Source: Stomorhina lunata | Lineage: Eukaryota > Arthropoda > Insecta > Diptera > Rhiniidae | Assembly (NCBI GenBank): GCA_933228675.1 | Contig: OW121743.1 | Span: 115,948,542-116,012,541, forward strand | Length of the DNA: 64,000 nucleotides | Direction: 5' to 3' | In this document: positions 25,401 through 40,400 of the stretch, piece by piece | How positions within the stretch are numbered: position 1 is the first letter of the stretch | Layout of the letters: the number at the start of each line of letters is the position of its first letter | Program-made: the position numbers and the translations under genes | Notes under the pieces: model-generated | The model's input: the letters and a program-made list of their open reading frames with translations, nothing else | What the model was told of the DNA's origin: nothing | The model's database searches: none

Positions 25401-28400
25401 TTTTGTGTGAGGTGTTTTTTTTTTCTCTGAATACAGTTAGGGTATTCACAAGGTCTCTTTTCTAGTCATAAATTGAGAACAACTTTAATATTTAAGTTTC
25501 AACCTAAAACTAAATAAAAAAAATCATAACAAATACCATTTTTTCTCTATTCGTTCAAATTTGATAATATATTAAGAGACCTTGTGAATACCCTAAATAA
25601 AAATTATTTATAATAACAATTGCATTTTTAACAAAAAAAAAAAAAAAAAAATCCAAAATGTTTCGTATCTTAAATAAGCAGTGAATTTAGGCAATATTAA
25701 GTGGCTTTATTCTGAGATAAAAGTTTTTAGGAACAATTAATGATTTCTCAAGTTGTCGTATGACTAATACATAAGTTGTATGATGCTACAACTAGCAACA
25801 ACTTGTGAACTTCTATTGAAAATAAAACCTTAATTTCAAACTTAATTTCAAGCAAATCCCGCTGTTTTCATTCTATTTAAAATACAAAACATTTTTCAAT
25901 GGCGTGTCGTTGAGGAGAAAAGAAAAATCTTATAAAAAGCGTTTAAATTCTAAAGACTTCTTTAAATACACATTTTTCAAAACTAAGAAACGATTTCAGC
26001 TATAAATGGATGTTCAGTTGCTTGAGTTCTTTGTCGTGTTGAATTTTTCAAATTACAAAAAATAAGAAGAAATAACACAAAAAAAACTGCAGTCAATTAA
26101 CGAAAGCAAGCAAAAAAATAAAAAATAAAATAAACTTAAAATATTTAAATAAAAACAAATTAATTCAAACTTAAGCAATCGTAATCTAAAGAGATTAAGT
26201 TTAAATTAAAATGGAAAAAATAGACAAGAACAAATTGATAAGAAAATTTAATTAAATTACACAATAAAGAAAAAATTCGAAAAATTCCCTATTAATAAAA
26301 TTTTTGAAAAATTTCCTATAAAAATAAGATTTTTTTTAAATTTCCTATAAAAATAAAAAATTTTTAAAAAATTTCCTATAAAAATAAGAAATTTTTGAAA
26401 AATTTCCTATAAAAATAGGAAACTTTTGAAAATTTCCTATAAAAACAGGAAATTTTTAAAAATTCCCTATAAAATAAGAAATTTTTGAAAAATTTCCTAT
26501 AAAAATAAAAAATTTTTGAATTATTTCCTATAAAAATAAGAAATTTTTGAAAAATTTCCTATAAAAAATAAGAAATTTTTGAAAATTTTCCTATAAAAAT
26601 AAGAAATTTTTGAAAATTTCCTATAAAAATAAGAAATTTTTAAAAAATTTCCTATAAAATTTCGTATAAAAATAAGAAATTTTTTAAAAATTTCCTATAA
26701 AAATAAGAAATTTTTGAAAATTTTTCTATAAAAATAAGAAATTTTTGAAAAATTTTCTATTAAAATAAGAAATTTTGAAAAAATTTCTATAAAAATACAA
26801 AATTTTTGAAAAATTTTGTATAAAAATAAAAAAATTTGAAAAGTTTTCTATAAAAATAAGAAATTTTTGAGAAGTTTTCTATAAAAATAAGAAATTTTTG
26901 AAAAATTTTCAATAAAAATAAGAAATTTTTGAAAAATTTCCTAAAAAAATAAGAAATTTTTGAAAAACTTCCTATAAATATAAGAAATTTTTAAAAAATA
27001 TCCTATAAATATAAAATATTTTTAAAAAATTTTCTATAAAAATAAGAAATTTTTAAAAATTTCCTATAAAAATAAAAAAAATTGAAAAATTTCCTATAAA
27101 AATAAGAAATTTTTGAAAAATTTCCTATAAAAATAAGAAATTTTTGAAAAATTTCCTATAAAAATAAGAAATTTTTGAAAAATTTCCTATAAAAATAAGA
27201 AATTTTAGAAAAATTTTCCTAAAAAAAAGGAAATTTTGAAAAATTTCCTAAAAAAATAGGAAATTTTGAAAAATTTCCTAAAAAAAATAGGAAATTTTGA
27301 AAAATTTCCTAAAAAATAGGAAATTTTGAAAAATTTCCTAAAAAAAAATAGGAAATTTTGAAAAATTTCCTATAAAAAAAGGATATAAAAATTTTCTATT
27401 AAAATAAGAAATTTTGAAAAAATTTCTATAAAAATACAAAATTTTTGAAAAATTTTGTATAAAAATAAAAAACTGTTGAAAAGTTTTCTATAAAAATAAG
27501 ACATTTTTGAAAAATTTTCTATTAAAATAAGAAATTTTGAAAAATTTCCTATAAAAATAAGAAATTTTTGAAAAATTTCCTATAAAAATAAGAAATTTTT
27601 GAAAATTTTTCTATAAAAATAAGAAATTTTTGAAAAATTTCCTATAAAAATAAGAAATTTTTGAAAAATTTCCTATAAAAATAAGAAATTTTTGAAAAAT
27701 TTTCTTATAAAAATAAGAAATTTTTGAAAAATTTCCTATAAAAATAGGAAATTTTTGAAAAATTTCCTATAAAAATAAGAAATTTTTGAAAAATTTCCTA
27801 TAAAAATAAGAAATTTTTGAAAATTTTTCTATAAAAATAAGAAATTTTTGAAAAATTTCTTATAAAAATAGGAAATTTTTGAAAAATTTCCTATAAAAAT
27901 AAGAAATTTTTTAAAATTTTAGGAAATTTTTCTATAAAAATAAGAAATTTTTGAAAAATTTCCTGTAAAAATAAGAAATTTTTGAAAAATTTCCTATAAA
28001 AATAGGAAATTTTTGAAAAATTTCCTATAAAAATAAGAAATTTTTGAAAAATTTCCTATAAAAATAAGAAATTTTTGAAAATTTTTCTATAAAAATAAGA
28101 AATTTTTGAAAAATTTCTTATAAAAATAGGAAATTTTTGAAAAATTTCCTATAAAAATAAGAAATTTTTTAAAATTTTAGGAAATTTTTCTATAAAAATA
28201 AGAAATTTTTGAAAAATTTCCTGTAAAAATAAGAAATTTTTGAAAAATTTCCTGTAAAAATAAGAAATTTTTGAAAAATTTCCTATAAAAATAAGAAATT
28301 TTTCTATAAAAATAAGAAATTTTTGAAAAATTTGCTATAAAAATAAGAAATTTTTGAAAAAATTTCCTATAAAAATAAGAATTTTTTGAAAAATTTCCCT

Positions 28401-31400
28401 ATAAAAATAAGAAATTTTTGAAAAATTTCCTATAAAAATAAGAAATTTTCAAAAATTTCCTATAAAACTAAGAAATTTTTGAAAAATTTCCTATCAAAAT
28501 AAGAAATTTTTTAAAAATTTCCTATAAAAATAAGAAACGTGTGAAAAATTTCCAATAAAAATAAGAAAATTTTGAAAATTTTTCTTTAGAAATAAGAAAT
28601 TTTTAAAAATTTTCCTATAAAAATAAGAAATTTTTGAAAAAAATTATTATTTTAATAATAATAATTTTGGAAAAGTTTTCTATAAAAATAAGAAATTTTT
28701 GAAAAATTTCCTAGAAAAATAAGAAATTTAAAAAAAAAATTATAAAAATAAGAAATTTTCTATAAAAATAAGAAATTTTTGAACAATTCCTTATAAATAG
28801 AAAATTTTTGAAAAATTTGATCTAAATAATGAATCTTGGAGAAGGAAGGAAATGAAGTAACTTTTTTCCAAGATAATGTCAACGTACTTTCAAAATTTTT
28901 AATTTAATAAATCAAAATTTAACAAATGCAAAAAATAGGAAAAAGAAACGAAAACAGAAACAAAATAAAATAAAACAAAACAAAACAAAAATAAAAATAT
29001 TAATAACAACTTAAAAATTGTTTTTTTTTTCAGAACGAGAGCGATAAGAGAAGAGATCATTTAATACCTCTGAGTGGTACATGGATACTTGGTAGACTGA
29101 TCTTGCGGATTAATGCTATAAAAAAAATATTCAATGAAAACAAGATATTTTTTTTACAAGTAAAAAATTAAATTTAAAGGAAAATTAACAAATAAAATGA
29201 AAATATTAAGGAAATTAACTAAATGGAAAAAATTTACTGGCAAAACAATTTATTTATCACAACATTTAATTGCTGTACAAATTAAAACCATTTAAGATTT
29301 TTAAGTGAAATATTTAATTTTTTATAAAAAATATTTATATATAATTTTTAAGAAAAAATATGCCTATTTATATATATTTTAAAAGAGAAAATGAAAACCC
29401 AACTAAAGAAAAATTTTATTGAAAGAACTCACCTGCTATTGATTTACGATCTTCGTATTTGATATTAGCGAAACGATCACTTTCATGAACGGTCTTCAAA
29501 AACTGCAAAGTTGTAGTGGGAAACGGTTGTTCCGAACTTGACATATAACGTGAACGCATTTCTAGGGCCTGAATCAAAAGGGTAGAGGCTCGCTCTAAAT
29601 CCTCTAAGGGAACACCGCTAGTGTCTTCACCGGAGATGGAAACGCGTTGGAAATTTGGTATCATATCATTGTCGTTTAAACTTGTAACTTTAGAATTATC
29701 AGTTGCATCGACTGCAGGTCTATCGATGTTACTGCAAAGAAAAAAATTTAAGAAGAAAATTGTAAAGACATACAAATTAAGGTTAGTTTTACTTTTTTAA
29801 ATCGAAAAAATTTGTTTTAAATTTATGTTCAGTTCTAAAAAATCATCCCCCCCTTGATTCATAATCAAATTTTTAAATTATTAAATTCTTATAATTTGAA
29901 ATTTGTAGGGAAAATTTGAATTATAAACTTGCTTTAGCTTTATTTTTTGATTATAAATTGGGGGGCTTATTTATATTTAGGATATTTACAAGGGCTCCTA
30001 GCAAGTCGAATTGTCTTAAGTCGTTTTTCAAAATATGGAACAAATTCTCTCCAAAAGATGAATATTCGAAATAATTTCCTATCCCTATAAAAAAATAGTA
30101 AATTTTTGAAAAATTCTCAATAAAAAGTAAACTTTTCAAAAATTTCCTATCAAAAGTGAATTTTTGAAAAATTCTCTATAAAATGAATTTTTGAAAAATT
30201 CTCTTTAAAAAGTGAATTTTTGAAAAATTATTTATAAATAGAGAATTTTCGAAAACTTCCTTTTAAAAAAATAATTTTTAAAAATTTTCTATAAATAGTA
30301 AATTTTAAAAAATTCCCTATAAAATGTGAATTTTCAAAAATTTCCTATAAAAATTTACATGAAAAATTTCATGTAAAAAATTAGTTTTCAAAATTCCCTA
30401 TAAAAAATAATTTTTGAAAATTTTTTTTAAAAAATTAATTTTTGAAAAATTCCCTATAAATACAATATTTTTGAAAAATTACCTTCAAATAGAGAATTTT
30501 TAAAAAATTTTCTATAAATAGAGAATTTTTTAAAAATTTCCTATAAATATAGAATTTTTGAAAAATATACTTTAAATATTCCCTACAAAAAAATGTTAAC
30601 AAATAAATAGGAATTTTTGAAAAAAAAAAAAGAATTTTTAAAAAATTCCCTTCAAAAATTTTATATATTTCACAAAAAAAAAATAATTTTTGAAAAATTC
30701 CCTATAAAGTAAAAGTTCTGTATAAAAATTGTTTTTTTTTCCTATAAAAATAGTAAATTTTTGAAAAGTTTCCTATAAAAATAGTAAATTTTTGAAAAAT
30801 TTCCTATAAAAAAAAGAATTTTTTGAAAATTTTCCTATAAAAATAAGAAATTTCTAAAAAAATTTCCTATAAAAATAGTAAATTTTTGAAAAATTTCCTA
30901 TAAAATTAAGAAATTTTTGAAAATTTTCTATAAAATTAAGAAATTTTTGTAAAATTTCCTATAAAATTAAGAAATTGTTGAAAAATTTCCTATAAAATTA
31001 AGAAATTTTTGAAAATTTTCCTATAAAAATAAGAAATTTTCGAAAAAATTCCTATAAAAATAAGATATTTTTTAAAAATTTTTAATAAAATTTAAAAATT
31101 TTTGAAAAATTTCCTATAAAAATAAGAAATTTTTGAAAAATTTCCTATAAAAATAAGAAATTTTTAAAAAATTTCCTATAAAAATAAGAAATTTTTGAAA
31201 AAATTAATATAAAAATAAGAAACTTCCCATAAAAATAAGAAATTTTTGAAAATTTTCCTATAATAAAAGAAATTTTTAAAAATTTTCCTATAAAAATAAG
31301 AAATTTTTGAAAATTGTCCTATAAAATTAGGAAATTTTTGAAAAATTTCCTATAAAAATACGAAATTTTTGAAAAATTTCTTTTAATAATATGAAATTTT

Positions 31401-34400
31401 TGAAAAATTTCCTATAAAAATAAGAAATTTTTGAAAAATTTTCAATAACAATAAGAAATTTTGGAAAAATATCCTATAAATATAAGAAATTTTATTAATC
31501 TCCTATAAAAATAAGAAATTTTTTAAATCTCCTATATAAAGAAATTTTTTGAAAATTTCCTATAAAAATAGGAAATTTTTGAAAAATTTCCTATAAAAAA
31601 AGAAATTTTTGAAAAATTTCCTATAAAGATAAGAAATTTTTGAAAAATTTCCTATAAAGATAAGAAATTTTTGAAAAATTTCCTATAAAAATAAGAAATT
31701 TTTTTTAAAAATAGTAAATTTTCTTTAAATAGAAAATTTTTTTTAAAAAAATAGTAAATTTTTGAAAAATCTCGTATAAAAATAAGAATTTTTTTTTAAA
31801 ATAAAAATAAGAAATTTCTGAAAAAATTTCCTATAAAAATAGTAAATTTTTGAAAAATTTCCTATAAAATTAAAAAATTTTTGAAAAATTTCCTATAAAA
31901 TTAAGAAATTTTTCAAAAATTTCCTATAAAAATAAGAAATTTTTGAAAAATTTCCTATAAAAATAAGAAATTTTTTGAAAATTACCTATAAAAATAGGAA
32001 ATATTTGGAAAATTTCCTATTAAAATAAGAAATTTTTAAAAAAAATTTCCTATAAAATAAGAGATTTTTAAAAAATTTCCTATAAAACTAAGAAATTTTT
32101 GAAAAATTTTCTATAAAAGACATTTTTGAAAAATTTCCTAAAAAATAAGAAATGTTTAAAAAATTTCCTATACAAATAGTAAATTTTAGTAAAATTTCCT
32201 ATAAAAATAGTAAATATTTAAAAAAATTTCCTATAAAAATAATAAATTTTTAAAAGATTTCCTATAAAGATAGTAAATTTTTTAAATATTTTCTATAAAA
32301 ATAGTAAATTTTTGAAAAATTTCCTAAAAAAATAAGAAATTTTGTTACTCAAAAAATTCTTTAAAGAATTTTTAAAAAATTCCAAAAAAATATTCTTACC
32401 TTTTATCAATACTACTGCTCTTAAAGAAGTGATACAAATCATTTGTGAATGACATTTCACCTTTGACGTTTACACGCTGAATGAGACACGTTTGAAGATA
32501 AATAAATTTTCAAATCGAAGAACAAAAACTGTGACAGAAAACAGTTTTGAAAAAAAAAGCAAACATTTATTAAGTATTTTATTATACCCGATGTCTTTTT
32601 ACACAGGTGAGCAATATTTAATTGTTAACAATGACAACATTTATGTATTTCATTATTAATTGACCTTTAAATGATAACGGCGACAAAGACAAAATAGAAC
32701 TTGCAAATTTATTACAAAATTGAATGAAAATTGCACGCAATTTTTAATTTTATCACAATATCAGGATGAGCAAATTCTTTGTGTATTTTATTTGTAATAT
32801 TAAAAAACAAGAGGTGTAATAATCGAGGTAAAATATGATTTAGTATAATTTCATTTTTACTACTACGTATGTATGTCTGTATTCACTTTACCACATATTT
32901 AATAAGCGAGTTCAATTCCCGTTTACATCACCACTTGATTTGAATGTTTTCAGAGATAAGTTTTGAAAAATAAAGTTACGAAGAGCTTATAAATCAACAC
33001 AATTTATCATAAACTATTAATAAAGTTATCAAGAGCTTATTGTGCAAATTTTATATCGAAAATTTGATTTATAAGTTTGGGGGAAAATTTTTCCATACAA
33101 ATTTCTAACAATAACTTTTGATAACTTTACTATTCGTTTATGAATAAGTGGACAAATATTTACTTTTAATTTGTTACCTAAAACTTAATGTCTTTTCTCA
33201 CAATTGATTGCAAAATTGCGTGAATTCTTAAAGAAATCATTATGAAATACAATATTTAAATTTCATGATCCATTTCAATTCACTCAAAATAAATACCATA
33301 AATATAATCCAATTAGTTTTTACTTGTTATTTCTTCCCACGGAAATGTCCGTCATTCATTAACAAATATTGTCAATATGAAATGAAAGTGCGAATATTAT
33401 AAATACAGACAAGAAGACGTCATAGAATTCTACGAGAATTTAAAACTAAGTCTTTATGCGTAAAGGGCCAATTTTGGAATTTCTATACATGCCACCTGTT
33501 AAGACAGAATATGGCTAAAACCAATAAGACAAAAAAATTCCTTTAAAAATAAAAAATTTTTGAAAAATGTCCTATAAAAATAGAATAATTTTCAAAAATT
33601 TCCTATAAAAATAAAAAATGTTTGAAAAATTTCTTATAAAAATAGTAAATTTTTGAAAAATATCCTATAAAAATAGAAAATTTTAAAAAATTTCCTAAAA
33701 AAAATAGGAAATTTTTCAAAATTTCCTATTTTTATAGGAAATTTTTCAAAATTTCCTTTTTTTATAGGAAATTTTTCAAAATTTCCTTTTTTTATAGGAA
33801 ATTTTTCAAAATTTCCTTTTTTTATAGGAAATTTTTCAAAATTTCCTTTTTTTATAGGAAATTTTTCAAAATAGGAAATTTTGAAAAATTTCCTATCAAT
33901 ATAGGAAATTTTGAAAAATTTCCTATCAATATAGGAAATTTTAAAAAATTTCCTATAAAAATAGGAAATTTTTAAAAAATTTCCTTAAGAAATAAGAAAT
34001 TTTTGAAAAATTTCCTACAAAAATAAGAAATTTCCTATAATAATAAGAAATTTTTGAAAAATTTCCTATAAAAATTGAAAATTTTGAATTTCTATACATG
34101 CCAACTGTTAAGATAGAATATGGCTAAAACAAATAAGACAAGAAAAATTTCCTATAAAAATAGGAAATTTTTGAAATATTTCCTATAAAAATTAAGAAAT
34201 TTTTGAAAAATTTCCTATAAAAATTAAGAAATTTTTGAAAAATTTCCTACAAAAATAAGAAATTTCCTATAAAAATAAGAAATTTTTGAAAAATTTCCTA
34301 TAAAAATAAGAAATTTTTGAAAAATTTCCTATAAAAATAAGAAATTTTTGAATGATTTCTTCAAAAAATAAGATTTTTTTGAAAAATTTCCTATGAAAAG

Positions 34401-37400
34401 AAGAAATTTTTTTAAAATTTCCTCTAAAAATAAGAAATTTTTCAAAAATTTCCTCTAAAAATAAGAAATTTTTCAAAAATTTCCTATAAAAATAAGAAAT
34501 TTTTGAAAAATTTCCTATAAAATTAAGAAATTTTTGAAAAATTTCCTATAAAAATGAGAAATATTTGAAAAATTTCCTATAAAAATAGAAAATTTTCTAT
34601 TAAAATAGAATAATTTTCAAAAATTTCCTATAAAATAAAAAATTTTTGAAAAATTTCTTATAAAAATAGAAAATTTTTGAAAAATATCCTATAGAAATAG
34701 GAAATTTTGAAAAATTTCCTATAAAAATAAGAAATTTTGAATAAATTCCAATAAAAATAGGAAATTTTTGAGAAATTTCCTATAAAAATAGGAAATTTTT
34801 GAGAAATTTCCTTTAAAAATGGGAAATTTTTGAGAAATTTGTTATAAAAGTAGGACATTTTTGAGAAATTTCCTATAAAAATAGGAAATTTTTGAGAAAT
34901 TTCCTATAAAAATAGGAAATTTTTGAGAAATTTCCTATAAAAATAGGAAATTTTTGAGAAATTTCCTATAAAATATTAAATTTTTGAGAAATTTCCTATA
35001 AAAATAAGAAAATTTTTGAGAAATTTCCTATAAAAATAAGAAATTTTTTAAAAGTTTTCTATAAAAATAAGAAATTTTTGAAAATTTTTCTATAAAAATA
35101 AGAAATTTTTGAAAAATTTTCGATAAATATAAGAAAATTTTGAAAAATTTCCTATGAAAATAAGACATTTTTGAAAAATTTCCTATAAAAATAAGAAATT
35201 TTGGAAAAATTTCCAATACTAATAAGATTTTTTTGAAAAATTTCCTCTAAAAATAAGATTTTTTTTAAAAATAAATTTTTGAAAAATTTCCTATAAAAAT
35301 AAGAAATTTGTGAAAAATTAAAAAAAAAATAAGAAATTTTTAAAAATTTCCTATAAACATAAGAATTTTTTGAAAAATTTCCTATAAAAATAAGAAAATT
35401 TTGAAAAATTTCCTTTAAAAATAAGAAATTTTTGAATAATTTCCTCTAAAAATAAGATTTTTTTGAAAAATTTCCTATGAAAAGAAGAAATTTTTGAAAA
35501 ATTTCCTATAAAAATAAGAAATTTTTTTAAAATTTCCTATAAAAAAAGGAATTTTTGTAAAATTTCCTAGAAAATTAGGAAATTTTTGAAAAATGTAAAA
35601 ACAATGATAATTCAATCATCAAATTTTAAGCAAAAATTTGAATTTTGTGAACTAGTGTAATTTGTATGGGGCCTAAGATATATAGACAAAAAATGTTAAA
35701 CTGATACACAAACTTATAATACCATTTTTTTTTATTGGTGAAGGGTATAAAAACAATTAAACCCAAATTATAAATGCCTTCATCAACTGTTGCATATCAT
35801 TAAGATTCATATGATTCGAACGACTGTAAATGTCATTTTAACAAAACTTTTCACTGTAACAATTTGGCAGCTATAAAAATTATTAATTTTACCTTTTTTT
35901 TTTTTTGAAAATCTAACAACGAATTAAAGCCTATCAAGTCTATCAAAGGTATTCAAAATAACACGTGCTAAAGAAAGAAACTAAAATGCATATGATTTTC
36001 TTGTTATTCTAATTATCCGTGAAAATTGTTCAATGCCAGTAAAAATTCAACACGGTCACGTTTTACCACGTTTTCGGTTTTCTTTTGATTTTCGAATAAA
36101 TTGAAAATTTTTATTTTACACTAATTAAAGCCAGCAATTTGAAATCGATTTATTTGAATTTCGAACGAAAACTGATTTTAATTAAAAATCATTTAATTAT
36201 AAGATTTTACCAATTTTGAGTATAAGAAATAAATATTCAAAAAAATAAATATTGAATAATTGTCACTGTCACAGCATGTGTTGTGTTGAGTTTTCAAAAC
36301 ACCTTGAAATTAATTCTATTTAAATGTATAATTTATTAACAAATTAGGCTCATTAATAAATGTAATTTTTGTTTTATAATGAAAATTGAACAATTATGTT
36401 TTTGTTCAATCAAATCGTTAAGAGATTCAGAATCATTTTCTTATAATAAAAATATGAATATTGAATTTAAAAAGGGGCTAATTTCGCTGTTTTTTAATAT
36501 TTTCTGCTGAAAAGTTTTCTTCGTTTTTTTTTAATATTTAAATATTTTTTTTATTTTGCTTATTTCACACGTAAAATACAAGTTAAATGAACAAATGTCA
36601 CTAACAAACCGGTTGAATGCAAAATTTATACTGAGCAGAATAACTAATTGTATTAAAAAGGGTGTTTTTCTTTCTACCAACATACAAAAGAACTAAAAAT
36701 GAAACATAGAAAACAAAATACTTAAAAAGTCTTACCTACGACACTTTATGCCGTGTCGCACAGTGTAACGATTAGTCGAAGAAATACTGAGAGGGGAAGC
36801 ATAAAGAAATAGATATGTACAATAAATTTAAAACGTTACAATTGAAGGATCTACTAAATAAATGCAAAACTATTTAAGTAGTTTCTGTGGTAGAGTGAAA
36901 ATAGTGGTAATGCGGTATAGGTTGGTAATATGGTATATTAACCTTTTTCTTAAGAATAACTGTTCCTACCTCAATTTTTTATATTCACCCGTAAACAACT
37001 AACAAATATATTGTGGTAAAATCGCTTTTAATGACCTATATTTAAAATCTGTTAAGGTCAAATTTCGAGCATGTTTTAGAACTCTATGCCCTTTAATATT
37101 GTGCGCATATCCAAATTCGTAGGCCAAGCTTTGAAAGATTTTCCTCTACTGGGTCTTTTCATTAAAGTTTCGGCCATCCTTTTCTAACATAAGTGGCGCC
37201 GTTTTTATTCATGTTTTTCAAAAATTTACTTTTTATAGGAAATTTTTCAAAAATTTACTTTTTATAGAAATTTTTCAAAAATTTATTTTTTATAGGAAAT
37301 TTCTCAAAAATTCACTTTTTTAGGTAATTTTTCAAAATTTTACTATTTATATGAAATTTTTCAAAATTTCACTTTTTATATGAAATTTTTTAAAAATTTA

Positions 37401-40400
37401 CTTTTTTAGCAAATTTTTCAAAAATTTACTTTTTATAGGAAATTTTTCAAAAATTTACTTTTTATAGGAAATTTTTCAAAAATTTACTTTTTATAGGAAA
37501 TTTTTCAAAAATTTACTTTTTATAGGAAATTTTTCAAAAATTTACTTTTTATAGGAAATTTTTCAAAAATTTACTTTTTATAGGAAATTTTTCAAAAATT
37601 TACTTTTTATAGGAAATTTTTCAAAAATTTACTTTTTATAGGAAATTTTTCAAAAATTTACTTTTTATAGGAAATTTTTCAAAAATTTACTTTTTATAGG
37701 AAATTTTTCAAAAATTTACTTTTTATAGGAAATTTTTCAAAAATTTACTTTTAATAGGAAATTTTTCAAAAATTTACTTTTTATAGGAAATTTTTCAAAA
37801 ATTTACTTTTTATAGGAAATTTTTCAAAAATTTACTTTTTATAGGAAATTTTTCAAAAATTTACTTTTTATAGGAAATTTTTCAAAAATTTACTTTTTAT
37901 AGGAAATTTTTCAAAAATTTACTTTTTATAGGAAATTTTTCAAAAATTTACTTTTTATAGGAAATTTTTCAAAAATTTACTTTTTATAGGAAATTTTTCA
38001 AAAATTTACTTTTTATAGGAAAATTTTCAAACATTTAGTTTTTATAGAAAATTTTTCAAAAATTTACTTTTTATAGGAAATTTTTCAAAAATTTACTTTT
38101 TATAGGAAATTTTTCAAAAATTTACTTTTTATAGGAAATTTTTCAAAAATTTACTTTTTATAGGAAATTTTTCAAAAATTTACTTTTTATAGGAAATTTT
38201 TCAAAAATTTACTTTTTATAGGAAATTTTTCAAAAATTTACTTTTTATAGGAAATTTTTCAAAAATTTACTTTTTATAGGAAATTTTTCAAAAATTTACT
38301 TTTTTTAAGGAAATTTTTCAAAAATTTACTTTTTTTAAGGAAATTTTTCAAAAATTTACTTTTTTTAAGGAAATTTTTCAAAAATTTACTTTTTATAGGA
38401 AATTTTTCTAAAATTTACTTTTTATAGGAAATTTTTCAAAAATTTACTTTTTATAGAAAATTTTTCAAAAATTTACTTTTTATAGGAAATTTTTCAAAAA
38501 TTTACTTTTTATAGGAAATTTTTCAAAAATTTACTTTTTATAGGAAATTTTTCAAAAATTTACTTTTTATAGGAAATTTTTCAAAAATTTACTTTTTATA
38601 GGAAATTTTTCAAAAATTTACTTTTTATAGGAAATTTTTTGAAAATTTACTTTTTATAGGAAATTTTTCAAAAATTTACTTTTTATAGGAAATTTTTCAA
38701 AAATTTACTTTCTATAGGAAATTTTTCAAAAATTTACTTTCTATAGGAAATTTTTCAAAAATTTACTTTTTATAGGAAATTTTTCAAAAATTTACTTTTT
38801 ATAGGAAATTTTTCAAAAATTTACTTTTTATAGGAAATTTTTCAAAAATTTACTTTTTATAGGAATTTTGCTATGAAAAATATTTGGCAAAATTTTTTGT
38901 AACAAAATTTTTCGTTTTATTTGTTTTGAAAGTGTATTAAACCCCATATTTTTTTGCAAAGTGGTATAAGTCCATTTAGCCCGCTAAAAAATGCATTTCC
39001 AAATGGTTTTTGTAAATTTATTTTTATGAAAGAAAAAAATGTGAATCTTAAGTTTTGATCAGAACCTAGATCAAAACTTAAGATTTAATTTACTAAAATT
39101 GGTCACCTATATTTTTAAAAACATTAAAACGCAAAACCCTTCATATCTCCATTTAAAAAAATGTGGACTTATTCCATTTTCAAAATAAGGTCTTCAAATA
39201 TATGTATATACCACATTACCTGCCCTTTCTCTATCATTTAAGAGGCTTCCGTGATATTTCAGTGGCATTCGGGAAAATGCTTTTATATTTGAGCAATAAT
39301 TAAATAAGGGCCGATCCCATAAAATAATATATTTTAGATATATACCGAAAGTGGGAAAATGAGGCTCTTAAAGCCACATGACTAGTACTATTTTGAAACA
39401 CTGTGCTATGTTGTAATATTGTTAGGTTTTTATACACGGGAATGAAATAACTATTAACTGACAGTTTACATCTAATTTTAAGCATTTACTTTAGTTAAAT
39501 CTCGAAAGGCTTTCCTAGAATATGACATACAAAACGATATCTGGAGGCTAAGGCTATTTTCAAAGCTTGCAGACAAAAAGCAATTGCAAAAATCAATCCG
39601 GTTACCTAAAATTATTAAACCTATCACCCATGATAAAGCGTATAAAAATATAACTTGAATCATCGGATAAAACCATATAGATATTTCAGATATCGGTTTT
39701 ATAAGACATTATTATAACTCGACAATAGTCACTTACCGCACATTTAGCTGCCTTTGTATTTGCAATTTCTTTTCAATTTGTTCAATAGGAAATTGGGGAA
39801 CCTCATAAGGCGCTGATATCTCATTGGGCAAAACATCTTCCGAAGAGACTTCAGCTAAGCCACCAGACGCGGCAGATAGTTGACCGGAGACATTAGCCAA
39901 AGGAGATTCACTTCCTGGAAAAAAAGGAAATATATCAAAAAATTAATAAATTACAAATATTTAAGACTATAATTTAGAATAATATTTGTAGTACCGATAC
40001 TATCTGCTCTTGCAGGAACGAATTTTTGCCTGAGTATTTGGTTTTCATTTCTCTGCTGTTTAGCCAGATCAAAAATTCTATTAAAATGCATTCAATGCGT
40101 TTGGTTTCCTTTAAATTTGCAGGGAGTAATTAACGAGGCCCAAGTAAAGTTTTGGCTATATAATAATTTCGGTTTTCAAAAATATTCAAAATTAAACAAT
40201 CACAATTTATTTTTATTGAAATTTTGAAATTAATTATAAAAATAATGCCAGATTAGCAAAAAAATGTAAATAAAATATCAAAACATATAATCAATATTTT
40301 ATGTAAGTTATTTTGATATGATCCAATGCCCCCTGTTAGGGGTCCCTTATCAAGAACAAATTATATTTTTTATTTAAAACAAAAACATTTTATTAACAAG

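Noticed and set aside
34267..35216. Phe/Lys-rich short open frames on the minus strand
   Set aside because: Translations of array D units only.
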